A stretch of DNA of 64,000 bases from Symsagittifera roscoffensis (GCF_963678635.1 NC_087063.1:17401314-17465313); one strand, 5' to 3'; numbered from the stretch's first letter, positions 34,332 to 45,774 are shown. The notes: generated by a model from the sequence alone, not told the origin. Translations and numbers: made by a program.

Positions 34332-34603
34332 TTATATAGAATTCTGTTCGATGTTGATCTCGGTCGGTGTCGCAGTAATTGGGGGCATTTTTGCTCCTGG
34401 TTGTAGTGGCTGTACGACTGGCTGATTATAATATCGAGGGGGCTGATTCATTGGAACCTGGTTGGGCGCTGCATGGGTGTCCGCGATCACCCCAGACTGG
34501 GGCATTGAATCACCTTGTTGTACCACCGGTTTGTTAATATATCCGAGGGGCTCATTTGTAAGCACCTGGTACGGTGTTGCATGGATCACCCCTGCTTGGT
34601 TTC
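34332..34603 (-). CDS. Shisa-like (STMC6-type) protein, terminal exon: cytoplasmic tail
   Basis: The minus strand has an excellent acceptor (TGCTTTTCTAG) directly before 34,603. Taking two bases to finish a codon, it encodes 89 residues to a TAA at 34,332. The preceding exon at 44,884-44,984 ends with exactly one spare base, so the phases fit (codon GGA, Gly83). The product is a hydrophilic Pro/Gln/Asn-rich tail without cysteines, residues 84-172. Two imperfect repeats are visible: Q85-P117 and Q118-P156, each with (Q)(A/S)GVI, HA(T/A)P.QV and PVVQ. The second repeat contains PPRY (residues 137-140), which fits the PPxY consensus bound by WW domains, as in tails of Shisa and WBP1/VOPP1-type adaptors. 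The sequence is clearly protein-like in one frame only. A weak ATTAAA lies at 34,146-34,151 and an AATAAA at 33,894-33,899 (both minus strand) as possible poly-A signals. Additional exons between this one and 44,884 cannot be excluded. Confidence 0.75.
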
Positions 34604-35221
34604 CTAGAAAAGCAGGTTTAAAGGTTCAAATAGTATTCGGCTGTAAAATACAACAAAACTCGTTAGATCCATTGTTTTGATGTAATCAAGCTATGTCGTT
34701 AGTGATTAATTTTTCTCTTTGGGGTAAACCAATGTTGTCTGTTTTCTTTTTAAGCGTTCCCTGGGTTGACCGGCTTAAACCAAAAACGCTAGTCATACAA
34801 TATCATGGTTGAGTTTATGAAAAAAGCGATTTTTATATGAGGATTTGGGAAATATAGAAACTTAAAGTACCAAAAATGCCGCAAAATTCTGTACAAAAAA
34901 AATATTTTGCGAAAAAAATTGCTAGCAAAATTAAAGTTTTTTGTCTATAACGTAGACCAATTGCTCAAAAATTTCAAAGTCTTTTATCAACCAAATTTCA
35001 AAGACTTTTAACTAGATTTGCTTTCAGCGGAATTCAAGTTTTTTTTTAAAAATTGGTTGATACCAAAGACGCTTCGGATAGTTAAAAGTTTAAGAATTTT
35101 TATAACGGCGAAAAAATAGTAGCTGATTTAAGTTGCACATGCTGCTCGTAAAATTCAGACAAATTCTTCAAATTTCATATGAATTTTGACCTGACCTTGT
35201 GGCCAATGGGAATCTATTCCC
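34604..35221. other. Intron 2 of the Shisa-like gene, 3' end
   Basis: AT-rich sequence with no recognised repeat, containing the T-rich acceptor tract at its edge. It is the start of a roughly 10.3-kb intron (34,604-44,883) whose other contents are listed separately. Confidence 0.5.
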
Positions 35222-36095
35222 CATGGTCATTAGGCGTGGAAAGAACCACAACTCCTTCACAAGCTGAAACTGAACTATAGCAAAAAAAGTTTGGTGTTTG
35301 AAAGTTTTTGCAACATTATTAGTCGTACAATTCCCACGTATGGCAGAATTACAGTCAAGTTACAGTGCTGATTTAAATTATCCGGACAAAACGAACAAAA
35401 CTTGAAAGTTGGATTCAAATTTTCCTCAAACAGGGTTCAAATTAGACAAAAAGTGAGGAGAACAAAAGTTGCTTATAATTTCATCAAAATATATATGGGG
35501 GAACTTCTTCTCCGAAATTCTCAACCAAAATTTTACCCCAAAAATGGGTCATTTTGACTTTTTTCAGACAATCAAAAATGATGCTGAAGCTACTTTGTTA
35601 ATTGATGAGAAATGTATATCACAAGAAGCTTCTTACACATCCAACAAAATTCTTGAAGGGTTAAATCTCCAAAAACCTATAAAAGAGAAATCATTTTTGC
35701 TTGATTGTCAAGAAACGTGATTTTTACTATATAAAACCAAAATCTCTGATAAAGAACAAATTTTAAACACTTTACACAAATTTTTAGAGATTTAAACCTC
35801 GTATAACTTCGTTGGGATGTAAAATAAGCTTCTTGTGTCATATATTCCTTATCGATTAAAAAATAGTTTAAGCGTAATTTTTGATTGTCTGAAAAAAATC
35901 AAAAAGACCAGTTTTTGGGGTAAAATTTTTGTTGAGAATTTCGGATAAAAAATTGCACCATATTAATTTTGATAAAATTCTAAGCAACTTTTGTGGTCTT
36001 CAATTTATGTCTAATCTTAACCCAATTTGAGAAAAACGTGTTCTAAAATTCAAGTTTTCTTCATTTTGTCCGGATAATTTAAATCAGCACCGTTT
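35222..36095. mobile_element. Long-hairpin foldback element, copy 1
   Basis: Sequence 35,363-35,680 is repeated in reverse complement at 35,783-36,090 with moderate divergence. The outermost pair is CAGTGCTGATTTAAATTATC on the left against GATAATTTAAATCAGCAC on the right. The loop between the arms is about 100 bases. A further 140 bp (35,222-35,362) lie outside the left arm but travel with the element in copy 2. There is no transposase. The 83-codon frame at 35,469-35,720 lies within the arm and loop and has no domain. It sits inside intron 2 of the Shisa-like gene. Confidence 0.8.
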
Positions 36096-36160
36096 TCTCA
36101 TAAAAAGAAGCTAGTCCAACAGTTTTCATGCTTTTTTTATATGCAAGAAACTGGACTGGA

Positions 36161-36320
36161 ACCAGTTTAAAATTATTATTTATAACCAATTATAATCTTG
36201 ATAAAACTATTTCTATAAAATATGTCTTACAAACCAATCATGATCCATAACTAACACTGACGATTAATTGTAATGATGAAAATTTTTGTAGTTTCGGCGC
36301 CAGAACAATTTAAATATTAC
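36161..36320. repeat. Direct repeat flanking repeat P, left copy
   Basis: The stretch with AACCAATCATGATCCATAAC and TTTTTGTAGTTTCGGCGCCAG is matched at 41,375-41,540 in the same orientation (about 85% by eye). The two copies flank the region holding the second P repeat, so they may be the ends of one composite or LTR-bearing element. No TG...CA ends or primer site could be fixed. Confidence 0.5.
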
Positions 36321-36328
36321 TTAGAAGA

Positions 36329-36965
36329 CATGGTCATTAGGTGTGGAAAGAACCACAACTCCTTCACAAGCTGAAATTGAACTATAGCAAAAAAAGTTTG
36401 GTGTTTGAAAGTTTTTGCAACATTGCTAGTCGTACAATTCCCACTTATGGCAGAATTACAGTCAAATTACAGTGCTGATTTAAATTATCCAGACAAAACG
36501 AACAAAACTTGAAAGTTGGATTCAAATTTTCCTCAAACTGGGTTCAAATTAGACAAAAAGTGAAGAGAACAAAAGTTGCTTATAATTTCATCAGAATTTA
36601 TATGGGGGAACTTCTTCTCCGAAATTCTCAACCAAAATTTAACCCCAAAATTGGGTCATTTTGACTCTTTTCAGACAATCAAAAATGACGCTGAAGCTAC
36701 TTTGCTAATTGATGAGAAATGTATATCACAAGAAGCTTCTTACACATCCAACAAAATTCTTGAAGGGTTAAATCTCCAAAAACCTATAAAAGAGAAATCG
36801 TTTTTGCTTGATTGTCAAGAAACGTAATTTTTACTATATAAAACCAAAATCTTTGATTAAGAACAAATTTTAAACACTTTACACAAATTTTTGGAAGTTT
36901 AACCCTCGTATAACTTCGTTGGGATGTAAAATAAGCTTCTTGTGTTATATATTTCTTATCGATTG
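36329..36965. mobile_element. Long-hairpin element, copy 2 (right arm truncated)
   Basis: It starts at CATGGTCATTAGGTGTGG, as copy 1 does (35,222), keeps the left arm (36,470-36,790) and the loop, and breaks off about 80 bases into the right arm at TTCTTATCGATT (36,965), where an 86-bp repeat begins. Copies differ by a few percent. Confidence 0.8.
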
Positions 36966-37092
36966 ATTATCGATCTTATAGACAATCTAATAGATATTTC
37001 TCTACGATTGATTATCGATCAATATTTTCGATCAACGATTCTTATCGATTGATTATCGATCTTATAGACAATCTAATAGATATTTCTCTACG
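36955..37092. repeat. Tandem pair with period 86 bp
   Basis: A 52-base phrase beginning CTTATCGATTGATTATCGAT occurs at 36,955 and 37,041. The spacer between the copies contains further ATCGAT palindromes. It is joined to the truncated arm of the hairpin element, and the junction occurs within the shared phrase TTATCGATT. Confidence 0.8.
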
Positions 37093-38080
37093 TCTCAACT
37101 TGTCTAATCCATTATTTCAATTGATACGGCAAACACCAGGTCAAAACTGAACAACAAACCGTGCTTCTACACCGTGACACGACGCAAACTGCAACGAGTA
37201 TTTCTCTACAGAATTTTCATGCAGTAAATTTTCACTCTCTTACAGTAAACTAAATTACGTGGAGCAATAAAATTCATTTTCAAGCAAAATATATATATTT
37301 TTGATGTTGTAATACCATTTTAAATAACCATAATAACGACTGATAAAACAATATACAAGTTGTTCCTCTCATCAAAATCTGCAGTAATGTTGAAATTTTT
37401 TGTAAAATTAAAATTAATTGAAAAAAAAATAGTTAGTGACAAAATAAAAGCTAGTTTTGTTAAACTTATCGAAGTTCCATGTTTCTCACGGGAACTAACT
37501 TTTTCACCTTTTTTTCTCCCATCCTCTTCATCTTCGTTTCCTCATTTAAAATATAAACATATTTATTCAAAATCTAGTATTATTTAAAATTTCAATCGTT
37601 AATTCATTTCTTCTAAAATCTTAACATTTTAATTAACCTAAACTTGAAACTTAAATATTATCAAGGCCTATCCTTGGTTCGTATCAACTTAATTTTTCCT
37701 AAAAGTTTGAGTATCCCTTAGGTTCTTAAGTGTTAATTCTTTTAATTTAAGACTAGTTGATCATCAAGGCTTCTCTTGAATCAATCAGAACCATTTTGTT
37801 CCCCCAACCTCCTAGATAAAGTTTCCAACGCTTATCAACGACCCAGGACTTATAGAAATTTTTGAAAAACTAACCATTTTAATCATGATAAACAGTGAAG
37901 AATTTCGATGACTCATCCTTCACTTAAACCCCTCCTCTTAGTTGACCCAGGTTAAAACAATCATAAACCTAGTAAGATCCAAAATGGAATCTAACGATCT
38001 ACTTGCTGTTCAATCCTTCTTGACGCTCAAATTAGCGACTATAACAAAAAGCTAGCTACACAAACAAACACACATGGCAC
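37093..38080. other. AT-rich sequence before repeat P copy 2
   Basis: No gene is recognised. The 75-codon frame at 37,360-37,587 has no domain. Because the left end of P copy 1 is hidden by the gap, part of this interval may belong to the P element. Confidence 0.35.
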
Positions 38081-40982
38081 TCCACAAAACAATACAAATT
38101 TGTTACCCGCACCACCACCATAAATAAACAGTCTAAAAATAATCACCCTGTGTCCTTAGTTCCCCAAAATTATAGGAACACACTTGCAATCACTGAACAT
38201 ACGTCTCGAGGTAGTAACTTTGCAAGAAATCCAATATCTTATGTAACACTCCATCAATCAAATATTGACGGCACATACGACCAAATTGTAGAAAAAACAG
38301 ACACAATAAATTTGCGTTCTCAAAATAATCATCTTTTAGCCCACGATGAGCCGACAGATTGAAACCCTCAACCGTTCCCTTTCCTGTCCATGAATTTTCT
38401 AACGCCACTGCTCTCGCGTTTTACTGTCAAACCTCACCTCCTCAAGCCTTCCCAGTTTTTCTTCTAACTCACCACGCATGGCTCCAGATGACTCAACGCA
38501 AACAGTTGTTAAAGCCTAATTTCAATAACTCTTATATAGAAACCCCTGATGAATACCTTGACTCCAAACCTAGCCCTAAAATTTTTCCCAAACATCCTTT
38601 CAACCCATTACTTCTCACAGCCTCTCCCTCTCCCTCTTCATACACTGACGCTACCCTGATCCTTTCTACAATGTCAAGTAATCAACCCGACGCACCCAAC
38701 CCTGTTTTGAATTAGAGCATGAACCAGATTATTTATAACTCAACAAAAACACCTTCATAACACAAATATTGCATTAAAATTTCGTCAACTAACCTACTCG
38801 GTTTCAACATCCGAGTCCTCATCTCCTTCAGTTAATATTGCATCTGCAAGAGCACATCGAGTTTTTAAGCGAAATCACCCTGACACTACACCTCAAACTC
38901 TTATTAGTCGTCCACGTTCATCCCGACTATCTTCCCATCACTCGCAGCACACTAACACCCTTTTTAAGCCACATTTACCATCTTCCCTTCAATATACATA
39001 CTATTCAACTAACAATACAAACCAACTAAACTTATTCGTTGATGAAAATGTGCTAGTTCCCACACTCTCCTACAATTTTACCAATCCACTGAAACTCCTA
39101 TTAAAAAAGAACCCCCAAGATAACGAACTCTGCCACTCTTTCATTCACTAACTAACCACCGCACTTAACGAGAATCAATTCATACCATCCGCTTGAACCA
39201 AACCCTAATTAGATTTATAGCACCAGGCGCAAACAGATTTTCCATTAACCACTATGATCATGCTGTCACAAGATATATGGAAGATACCCCACACGAAGGC
39301 AATCCCAACACTAAGCCTCAACCATTAAGAACTTTTTAATCAGATCAGATTATATATTCCACTTAGATAGCACTAATAAAAAGTTTGATAATATAATCGC
39401 GCGCGCACTAACAAACACCAAAGCCTACAAAATGTTTTAAAGTAAATTGAACTCTTTTGCATTCACCTTTCACTTCCTTACACCCAAGGAAAGATATATG
39501 AACTGTTTGCACCAAATTATGTTAAAGACGAAACTACTTCACCAGTACACATCATAATTTATACAAAAATCTTATATCACAAACACACCGACCCGTATCC
39601 CACAATATCGTTTTATGTTTATCAATTCCAAGTACATGTCACCATATTTCTTAAATTTCACCTATTGTATTAAATCTACCAACTTACACAGCATCCCACG
39701 TAATTGACAAATGTACTTATTCTGCCCATTAACCAACACCTTTCCCATTGATGACGCTCGCCCATTAATAATGCCGCACGAATATGTAGAGCCCATTGAA
39801 ATAACCCTACTCGAGCACATTCATGATACTAATTTTAATCACCAGCTTTAAAACCTAATCCAAAACACAAATCAAGAATTTTCAACACCTACCGAAGAAG
39901 TAGAAAAAATCAGACCACTTGGACTTCTTTTGCCTCTGCTTCGCACTAAAAACGTAATCCGCACGGTCGCCAAGCTTCTCATTACATCAGACACGACAAC
40001 GACTACTTTTCCCCATGAATTTTACACTGAAACAGAGCCCACATATGCATGAATATTATTAAAACTTTAACAAATAAAACAAAACACCCACCATTGTTAA
40101 ACAAGTTTTTCCTCTAATTTTTTTAGGTTTCAGCAGTCATTCATAAAAAACAAAAAAATCCAAATAAATTAAAAAATGGCAAACTATTTTTGTAAAATTA
40201 AAATTTTAATCTAACAACGAAGCTGAATTATCCAAGTGCAATAAAGTTCATAGCCAATGCAATAAATTAATAATTCTGCAGTGAAATTCAAAAAATTTAA
40301 GATAGTAAAAGAAAAGCAAATAGATTACAAGCAACTAATTTTTTATGTGAGCTTCTTTTATAACTCGATATTTGTCATTTACTTGACCAAATTTCACACA
40401 CTCTGTCCACCAAAATCGCACATTTCGCCCACGTAGAACTGTTTAATAAATGAACTTTAGGTTTGAATAATAAATGATAACAACTCTTACTTGCTTTCAC
40501 ACATTTCAAACTTTCCCTTAACTCGGTTGGAACTATAAGTAAGCCTAAACTAAACAACGCAGCTTACTAATACAAAAATCAACCGCATGTATAAATGAGT
40601 CCCACGGTACTCAGATCAGATAAAACCCAGATTTAAACTTGATAAATTATTCTTTTGAAACCCACTTTCCTTTTAAGGTTTTTTTGAAACCACTTGAAAC
40701 GCTAAAAACTTTAAAAAAAAAACCCAAAACCCAACAATTTTTTTTGATAAGAGGACACAACTGAAAACAGAAAAGTGAAAAACACCTGATAAAATAGAAC
40801 AAAAGTGATAAAATAGATAAAATAAAACACAAAAAGAGACTCTGCTCAAAGAGTCGGTAAAACTACACTCCCTTCTGACCTAACCCACCACAACACGATG
40901 TGCAAACGGTACGAGCAACAAACGAAGATGAAAACCCGACGAAATTCCGACTCTGGATTGGCAAGTCTATCGGTTTGTTGCC
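38081..40982 (+). repeat. G-poor repeat P, copy 2
   Basis: Collinear with 29,001-32,124 at about 90-95% by eye. It lacks about 190 bases found in copy 1 between ACACGATGTAGC and GAGCAAACGG. Its frames are more damaged than in copy 1. It lies inside intron 2 of the Shisa-like gene. Confidence 0.8.
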
Positions 40983-41374
40983 GTAGTCGCAACCCTAACA
41001 GGATTTGAAGTAGGGACCCAACATCGCAACAAAGGAACCCATTGAAAAAAAACAATGGCGAACTCAATGTTGACTTCACATACAGACCCTATTCACTTGA
41101 CTCTTCACACAGAAAAGTCAAACTTCATCTTGCACGTACTCTTGGTCTAGCTTAACGAAATCGACACATCGTTGCATCAATCTGAAATCTTGACACGATC
41201 ACTTTCGACGATCTAGGTTCAAACGAGAAAACTAAATCTCTCCTTCCTTCACGCAGTCGTAGCTTCAGAAGGAAAAGACTCCAAAAAGAAAAAAATCTCT
41301 CCATACATCCTTCACTTCACTAAGCAATCTGAAAACTGAAACTCTACACCCCAGATGGGTGGAACCTGTTGAAA
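40983..41374. other. Continuation of repeat P beyond the shared part
   Basis: Follows P copy 2 without a counterpart in copy 1, which diverges at 32,124. It contains GTAGGGACCCAACATCGCAA near 41,010, and no ORF is recognised. It may be the true 3' end of the P element, deleted from copy 1. Confidence 0.35.
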
Positions 41375-41540
41375 ACTGGGATTTACATTCAGTTATATTC
41401 TTGATGAAACTATCTCTATAAAAAGTTTCTATCTAACCAATCATGATCCATAACTGACACTGCTGATTAATTGAAATGCTCGAAATTTTTGTAGTTTTAG
41501 CGCCAGAAAATTTTAATTATAACATAGCAGACAGTTGTTC
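41375..41540. repeat. Direct repeat flanking repeat P, right copy
   Basis: Partner of 36,161-36,320, sharing CCAATCATGATCCATAACTG and AATTTTTGTAGTTTTAGCGC. See the left copy for the interpretation. Confidence 0.5.
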
Positions 41541-42164
41541 TCCTTTGGAATAAGTTCCAGATACCTAACCCGCAAATACTAGTATACACTAGATCTATTG
41601 AGACTAGGATATATAAGAGTAAAATTAAAATCAGTATTAGACTAAAAAGTTGCACGAATCTATTCGGTCCAAAATAAGATAGCGTGACGGACAGACGGTG
41701 TACCTTATCTAAAATTACTCTATGAGTAAGCTATTCCAGGCATAATTTCAAAATGTCTGGACATATCAGAGAATTGTATGACTAGCATGTTTAGTCATTC
41801 TAGGCCCGCTGTGCGTTGCCTTGACAAGCAGCTCTTTTGTTGGCATTTTAACTTTGTCCTGACATTTGGCAATTGAAGTAGCGATTTTGGCGCAAAATAG
41901 AAACTCGGCCCAAAAAAGGTATTTTAAAACTATTTTTTCAATATTAGTTACACATAATTTCAATATGTCGCTTGATAGTTTGCGGTAATGTTTGAACAGA
42001 ACAAAATATACCCATTCCTCAAATAATTTTTTTTACACAGAGATCATTTTTCTAAAACCGAGTTTTCCATTATTGTCTATTTTGTTTTAAAAAATGTTGA
42101 GCTTAAACATCCTGATTGCAGGAAATTTTGGAAGTATATCTTTTTTTATCATATCCTTGAAAAT
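41541..42164. other. Unassigned intronic sequence
   Basis: No gene, RNA or repeat recognised. It lies within intron 2 of the Shisa-like gene. Confidence 0.4.
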
Positions 42165-43919
42165 TTGAGTTGCGCTAAGCAGTTTTCTTGAGGTGATTCT
42201 TGCCCAATGCACCCCTATAACTGAACAGTTTGTGGAATCCACAAGCAAATAATGAGTATAGTTGAATTGAGCTGTTGCGTAATTCGCAACTGTAACTGGA
42301 ATATTCAAACTGTAATGAAATCCGTAAACTGTAAGTGGAATCCGCAAACTGTAAGTGGAATCCGCATTTTGTTAGCGGATTCCCTTTACAGATATGTAGG
42401 TTTAGTAGCGTTTAAAATTAAATCTTTTAATTACAACGTTGTCAGTTACCAGATGGAGTGGCAAACATTCGATCTCAATTCCTGTCAAACATATCCAACT
42501 TCAATCTCATTTCCTGTCATCAATCTCAATTTCTGCCATCTCAACTCCTGCCAACTGAAAATACGGAACAAAACTTATTCATCAGTTCATTTCAAGCCAT
42601 TGAATTAAAATTAATAAGTTTGAATTTAGCCATTTTGAAATATTTTCAAATTGCGAGACCAGAACATAGTTTTATAAGGAAACAATTTCAGGACTATTTA
42701 TTCATGTTTTTGAACTTTAAATTTAAATCTGCTGTAATTCAAGTTTTGGAAAAATAGAATTTGGTTAAATTCAAAAGCTCAAGTATAAACAAACAGTAAT
42801 AACAAACAGTAAGCAGTTCGAGAAATTCTTTCTCATTGACGGCATTCAAATAACAGCTGCCTCCAGGTTGAATTTGAAAATAGACAAGGTAAAAAACCTT
42901 ATATCTTACCACTAAACAGAAAAATATAAGGACACAGAACAATCAAGAACGAACATCATTTTTTGCTAACTCAGTAGTGCGTACGTCTAGAGAGCAAAAT
43001 AAAAAAATTTAACAAAGACTCCAAATTTTTCAAGGATTCAGATGATAACTGAAAAAATTTACAAATTCTGAAAATTTTCCATAATTTGACTAACATTTGG
43101 CCGGCCTCTATTCAATTATAAACGTGACCGACCTAATTTTGCACATACCTAAAGCCAGTCATATGCCTAATTGACCCATGCAAAGATAAGATAACTTTTG
43201 TCATGGAAAAATTATTCTTTCAGGACTCTGAACATCGAATAAAAAAAAACCTAACAAAAAATTTGTCAACACTCTGAAAAAACAATCACAAATCAAAAAA
43301 ACTGAAAAAAAATAAACACCGATTTTTGAACTCATACCTACTTTAAAGGGTTGTTTCTTGATATTAAACAACATTTGACTTGTTTGTTTGACATTTTGAT
43401 TTTGAAAATTTGTTAAAAAATAAAATTTCTGGAAAAAAAACTCGCAAAATTGACCTCGTTTTTCGACACTCCAGATGATGAATTTTCCAAAGTTTTTCTT
43501 GAAAAACCGACCATATTTTTTTTAATAGCAAAAAATTACCTGTTAAAATTATCGAAAATCAATACAGTGGCTTTGTCACAGTGTTATGCTGAAAAATTGT
43601 CTAGCGAACCAACCCCCCCAGCGAACAGCAAAAAAAAACCTTAAAATTAGGTTTTTGCAAAAAAGCCTTGTTTGATAATAAAAACTACGTTTTTTTGATT
43701 ATAGATCTCTTTATCTGCCCCATGAAAAGACTCTGGCAGGCTTTGAGCAATATCCAACAGTTATTTGAGACAGGGCAGATTCTTGAGAATAAGACCTTCA
43801 GAGCTCTAAATTTGTTTAATAAATGTGAGTTAGATATTCAGAAAGTTTTGAATAGCTAACTCATGATTTCACTCGGTTATCTCAACCTAAACACTATCTT
43901 CATAAATTGAGTTCACGCT

Positions 43920-44130
43920 GCAAAATAGTGAATCTCAAATACTGAATCCAAAATACTGAATCTCAAATACTGAGACCCAAATACGGACCTAATACGGCGA
44001 TATCTCTTCAGTACTCTGTCATCTCATCCCAAATACTATCTTTATTATTTGAATTCACGCTCTCAAATACTGAATGTCAAATACAAAATCCCAAATACTG
44101 ATTCTCAAATACTAAATCCCAAATACTGAC
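43920..44130. repeat. Short AAATACTGAATCTC tandem repeats
   Basis: About a dozen degenerate copies of CAAATACTGA(A/T)TC(T/C)C in two clusters. Inverted, more spread-out relatives occur at about 46,840-46,920 as CAGTATTTG(G/A)GATCG. Confidence 0.75.
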
Positions 44131-44883
44131 CTAAATCCGCGATACGTCAACCCAATAATCAATTAACCCATTTACCGAATTAACCCAATGAATTTATTCG
44201 GTGTTGTGTTTCCAAAACTATGATCACAAAAACTGATGCAAATACTAAAGTGTGACATCAATCGATTAAGTTAATCAATATGTTTTAAGATTTGGTCGTG
44301 GATTCCGCTGACAATTGTTAAATCCCTACTTTTAAATTCCGCAAGTGCATATGCAAGTTCAGTAATAAACAAATTTCTGAATTTCTTTGGAGTTGAAATT
44401 CTTTACAGCTGTAAGTGCGAGTCCCTCTTACATTTGCGGATTCCACTTACATTTTGTGGAATCCACTTACAGTTGCGGAATCCATAACAACTAGCTATAT
44501 TTGCTTTAGACGTGCCGAAAAAATTTACGTTACATGTATATGTACGCGGAATCCACGTAATTCTTGTAAATGGAATCCATTTACATTTTGGAACATGTTT
44601 AAATACTTGTCTCTGGAATCGAAGAACATACAGACACAAAATTGTGCGCCTATCAAGTGCACAGCTTGGCCTCGTAATGTCCTAGCTCTTTTTGTATAAT
44701 TGAGTCACAGATATTTTTTTGGTTTTTGCAGAGCTCGGAAATTGTCGACAAAGTGTCAAACGTTTTTATGCATACAATATACAGTTAAAATTTATACAAT
44801 TTAATATGCAGATTAATAATGTTTTCAACTACTGACACTAATGTCATCGGGTTTTTTGAGGAAAAAGGAAAAAAAATGCTTAC

Positions 44884-44984
44884 CAGAAGCTGCGCTATTG
44901 AGAAGATAGCGTATGAAGAATCTGACGGCAACACCAATACAGATGCTTGCAGGAAATCCGATGAAATACCACCAACTGCTGAAC
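44884..44984 (-). CDS. Shisa-like protein, exon 2: transmembrane segment
   Basis: A 101-bp exon lies between an acceptor AAATGTTTTTAG and a donor CTG|GTAAGC, both on the minus strand. One base completes the split codon from exon 1 (CG+G, Arg49), 33 codons follow (residues 50-82), and one base is left for the next exon. The peptide contains WWYFIGFPASICIGVAV (residues 53-69), a hydrophobic run long enough to span the membrane with flanking aromatic residues, and then basic residues R70 and R74, consistent with a type I orientation. Base composition is clearly richer in G+C than the flanking introns. The exon has the size and role of the membrane exon in Shisa-like/STMC6 genes. It lies in the loop of the 42-47 kb palindrome, which itself contains no other coding sequence. 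Confidence 0.8.
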
Positions 44985-45628
44985 CTAAAAACATTTAAAA
45001 AATTTTGAAATCTTCTTCGTCAAGTTGGGATATTCCGGTTAATTTATACACTTTCCTCTGATCTTTGCCGACCGTCATATGAAAAATTGAGGTTTGTAAT
45101 TTTTTCTCCGATGGTACCTAAGAGCCAAAATTCTACACGTGATAAACAAAAAATTCAACGTGTTAACGAATTTTTAACGCGTAATTACCAAATCTCGCTT
45201 TTTTCGCAAATCTCGCTTTTTTTTGTGATAGTTAACAAGAACGCAACAATGAAGCACCGGCCTACTTGCATGCGCATAGATTAGCATGCGGTTAATAAGT
45301 AAGTAATGACTTTAATTGCGCATATGCTAAACGGCACGCATGAAAGCCGCTACGCCCCCCCCCCCAAACATTGAACAATTTCACACAAACTTGGAACTAT
45401 CTACACCTGAAATTAATCTTTTACCATAAAACGATCACTATCAAATGTTCTGGGCTTTCAATCCTACAAATATATTCATTTCAATAAACCGCATAAAAAC
45501 ATCGAATTTTTTTTAATGTTCAATTTTGCGTTTTTGTCAATTATCTCGGGACGGCAAAAAGTTTATCCAGAAAAAAAAACAAAATAAAATGTCTATCATG
45601 AAAAAAAAATCAAGTTATATCGCTTTAC

Positions 45629-45774
45629 CGCCCGCAGCCATCTTGACATTGGTTCCTCGAGCAGCAAAATATACAGTCACTGTCTTCCAAACAGAATTCA
45701 CCGGTTCCCAAAGCTAGTTTCCAAAGCAATGCGCCGCAGACCAAACCAAGTGTTTGAATAGAATAGTTACCCAT
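45629..45774 (-). CDS. Shisa-like protein, exon 1: signal peptide and six-cysteine ectodomain
   Basis: The exon starts at an ATG (45,774) and runs 146 bases to a donor GGGCG|GTAAAG, leaving two bases that fit exon 2. Residues 1-25 form a signal peptide with hydrophobic core LGLVCGALLWKLAL and a likely cleavage after GTG. The short ectodomain then has exactly six cysteines, C28, C34, C37, C38, C43 and C47, in the pattern C-x5-C-x2-CC-x4-C-x3-C, with an acidic EDSDC at its start. The CC pair within six cysteines next to one membrane span is the defining pattern of the STMC6 group (Shisa, WBP1, VOPP1, CYYR1 and invertebrate relatives), described as membrane adaptors that act in trafficking and receptor maturation. 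That assignment is by architecture, and the ectodomain is short for Shisa proper. A small secreted-type cysteine-rich protein unrelated to Shisa is the alternative. No promoter element could be identified upstream. Confidence 0.75.

Noticed and set aside
37360-37587. 75-codon ORF upstream of repeat P
   Set aside because: Composition follows local AT-richness, no domain, and no second copy to test it.
42739-42942. Alternative third exon of the Shisa-like gene (minus frame with SCYLNAVNEKEFLELL)
   Set aside because: The phase would fit an acceptor at CAACCTGGAG, but this lacks a pyrimidine tract and the peptide ends in AT-rich chance sequence. The exon at 34,603 has a far better acceptor and a protein-like tail.
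45087-45284. Plus-strand 65-codon ORF within intron 1 of the Shisa-like gene
   Set aside because: No domain, no splice context, and low-complexity Phe-rich end; treated as chance.
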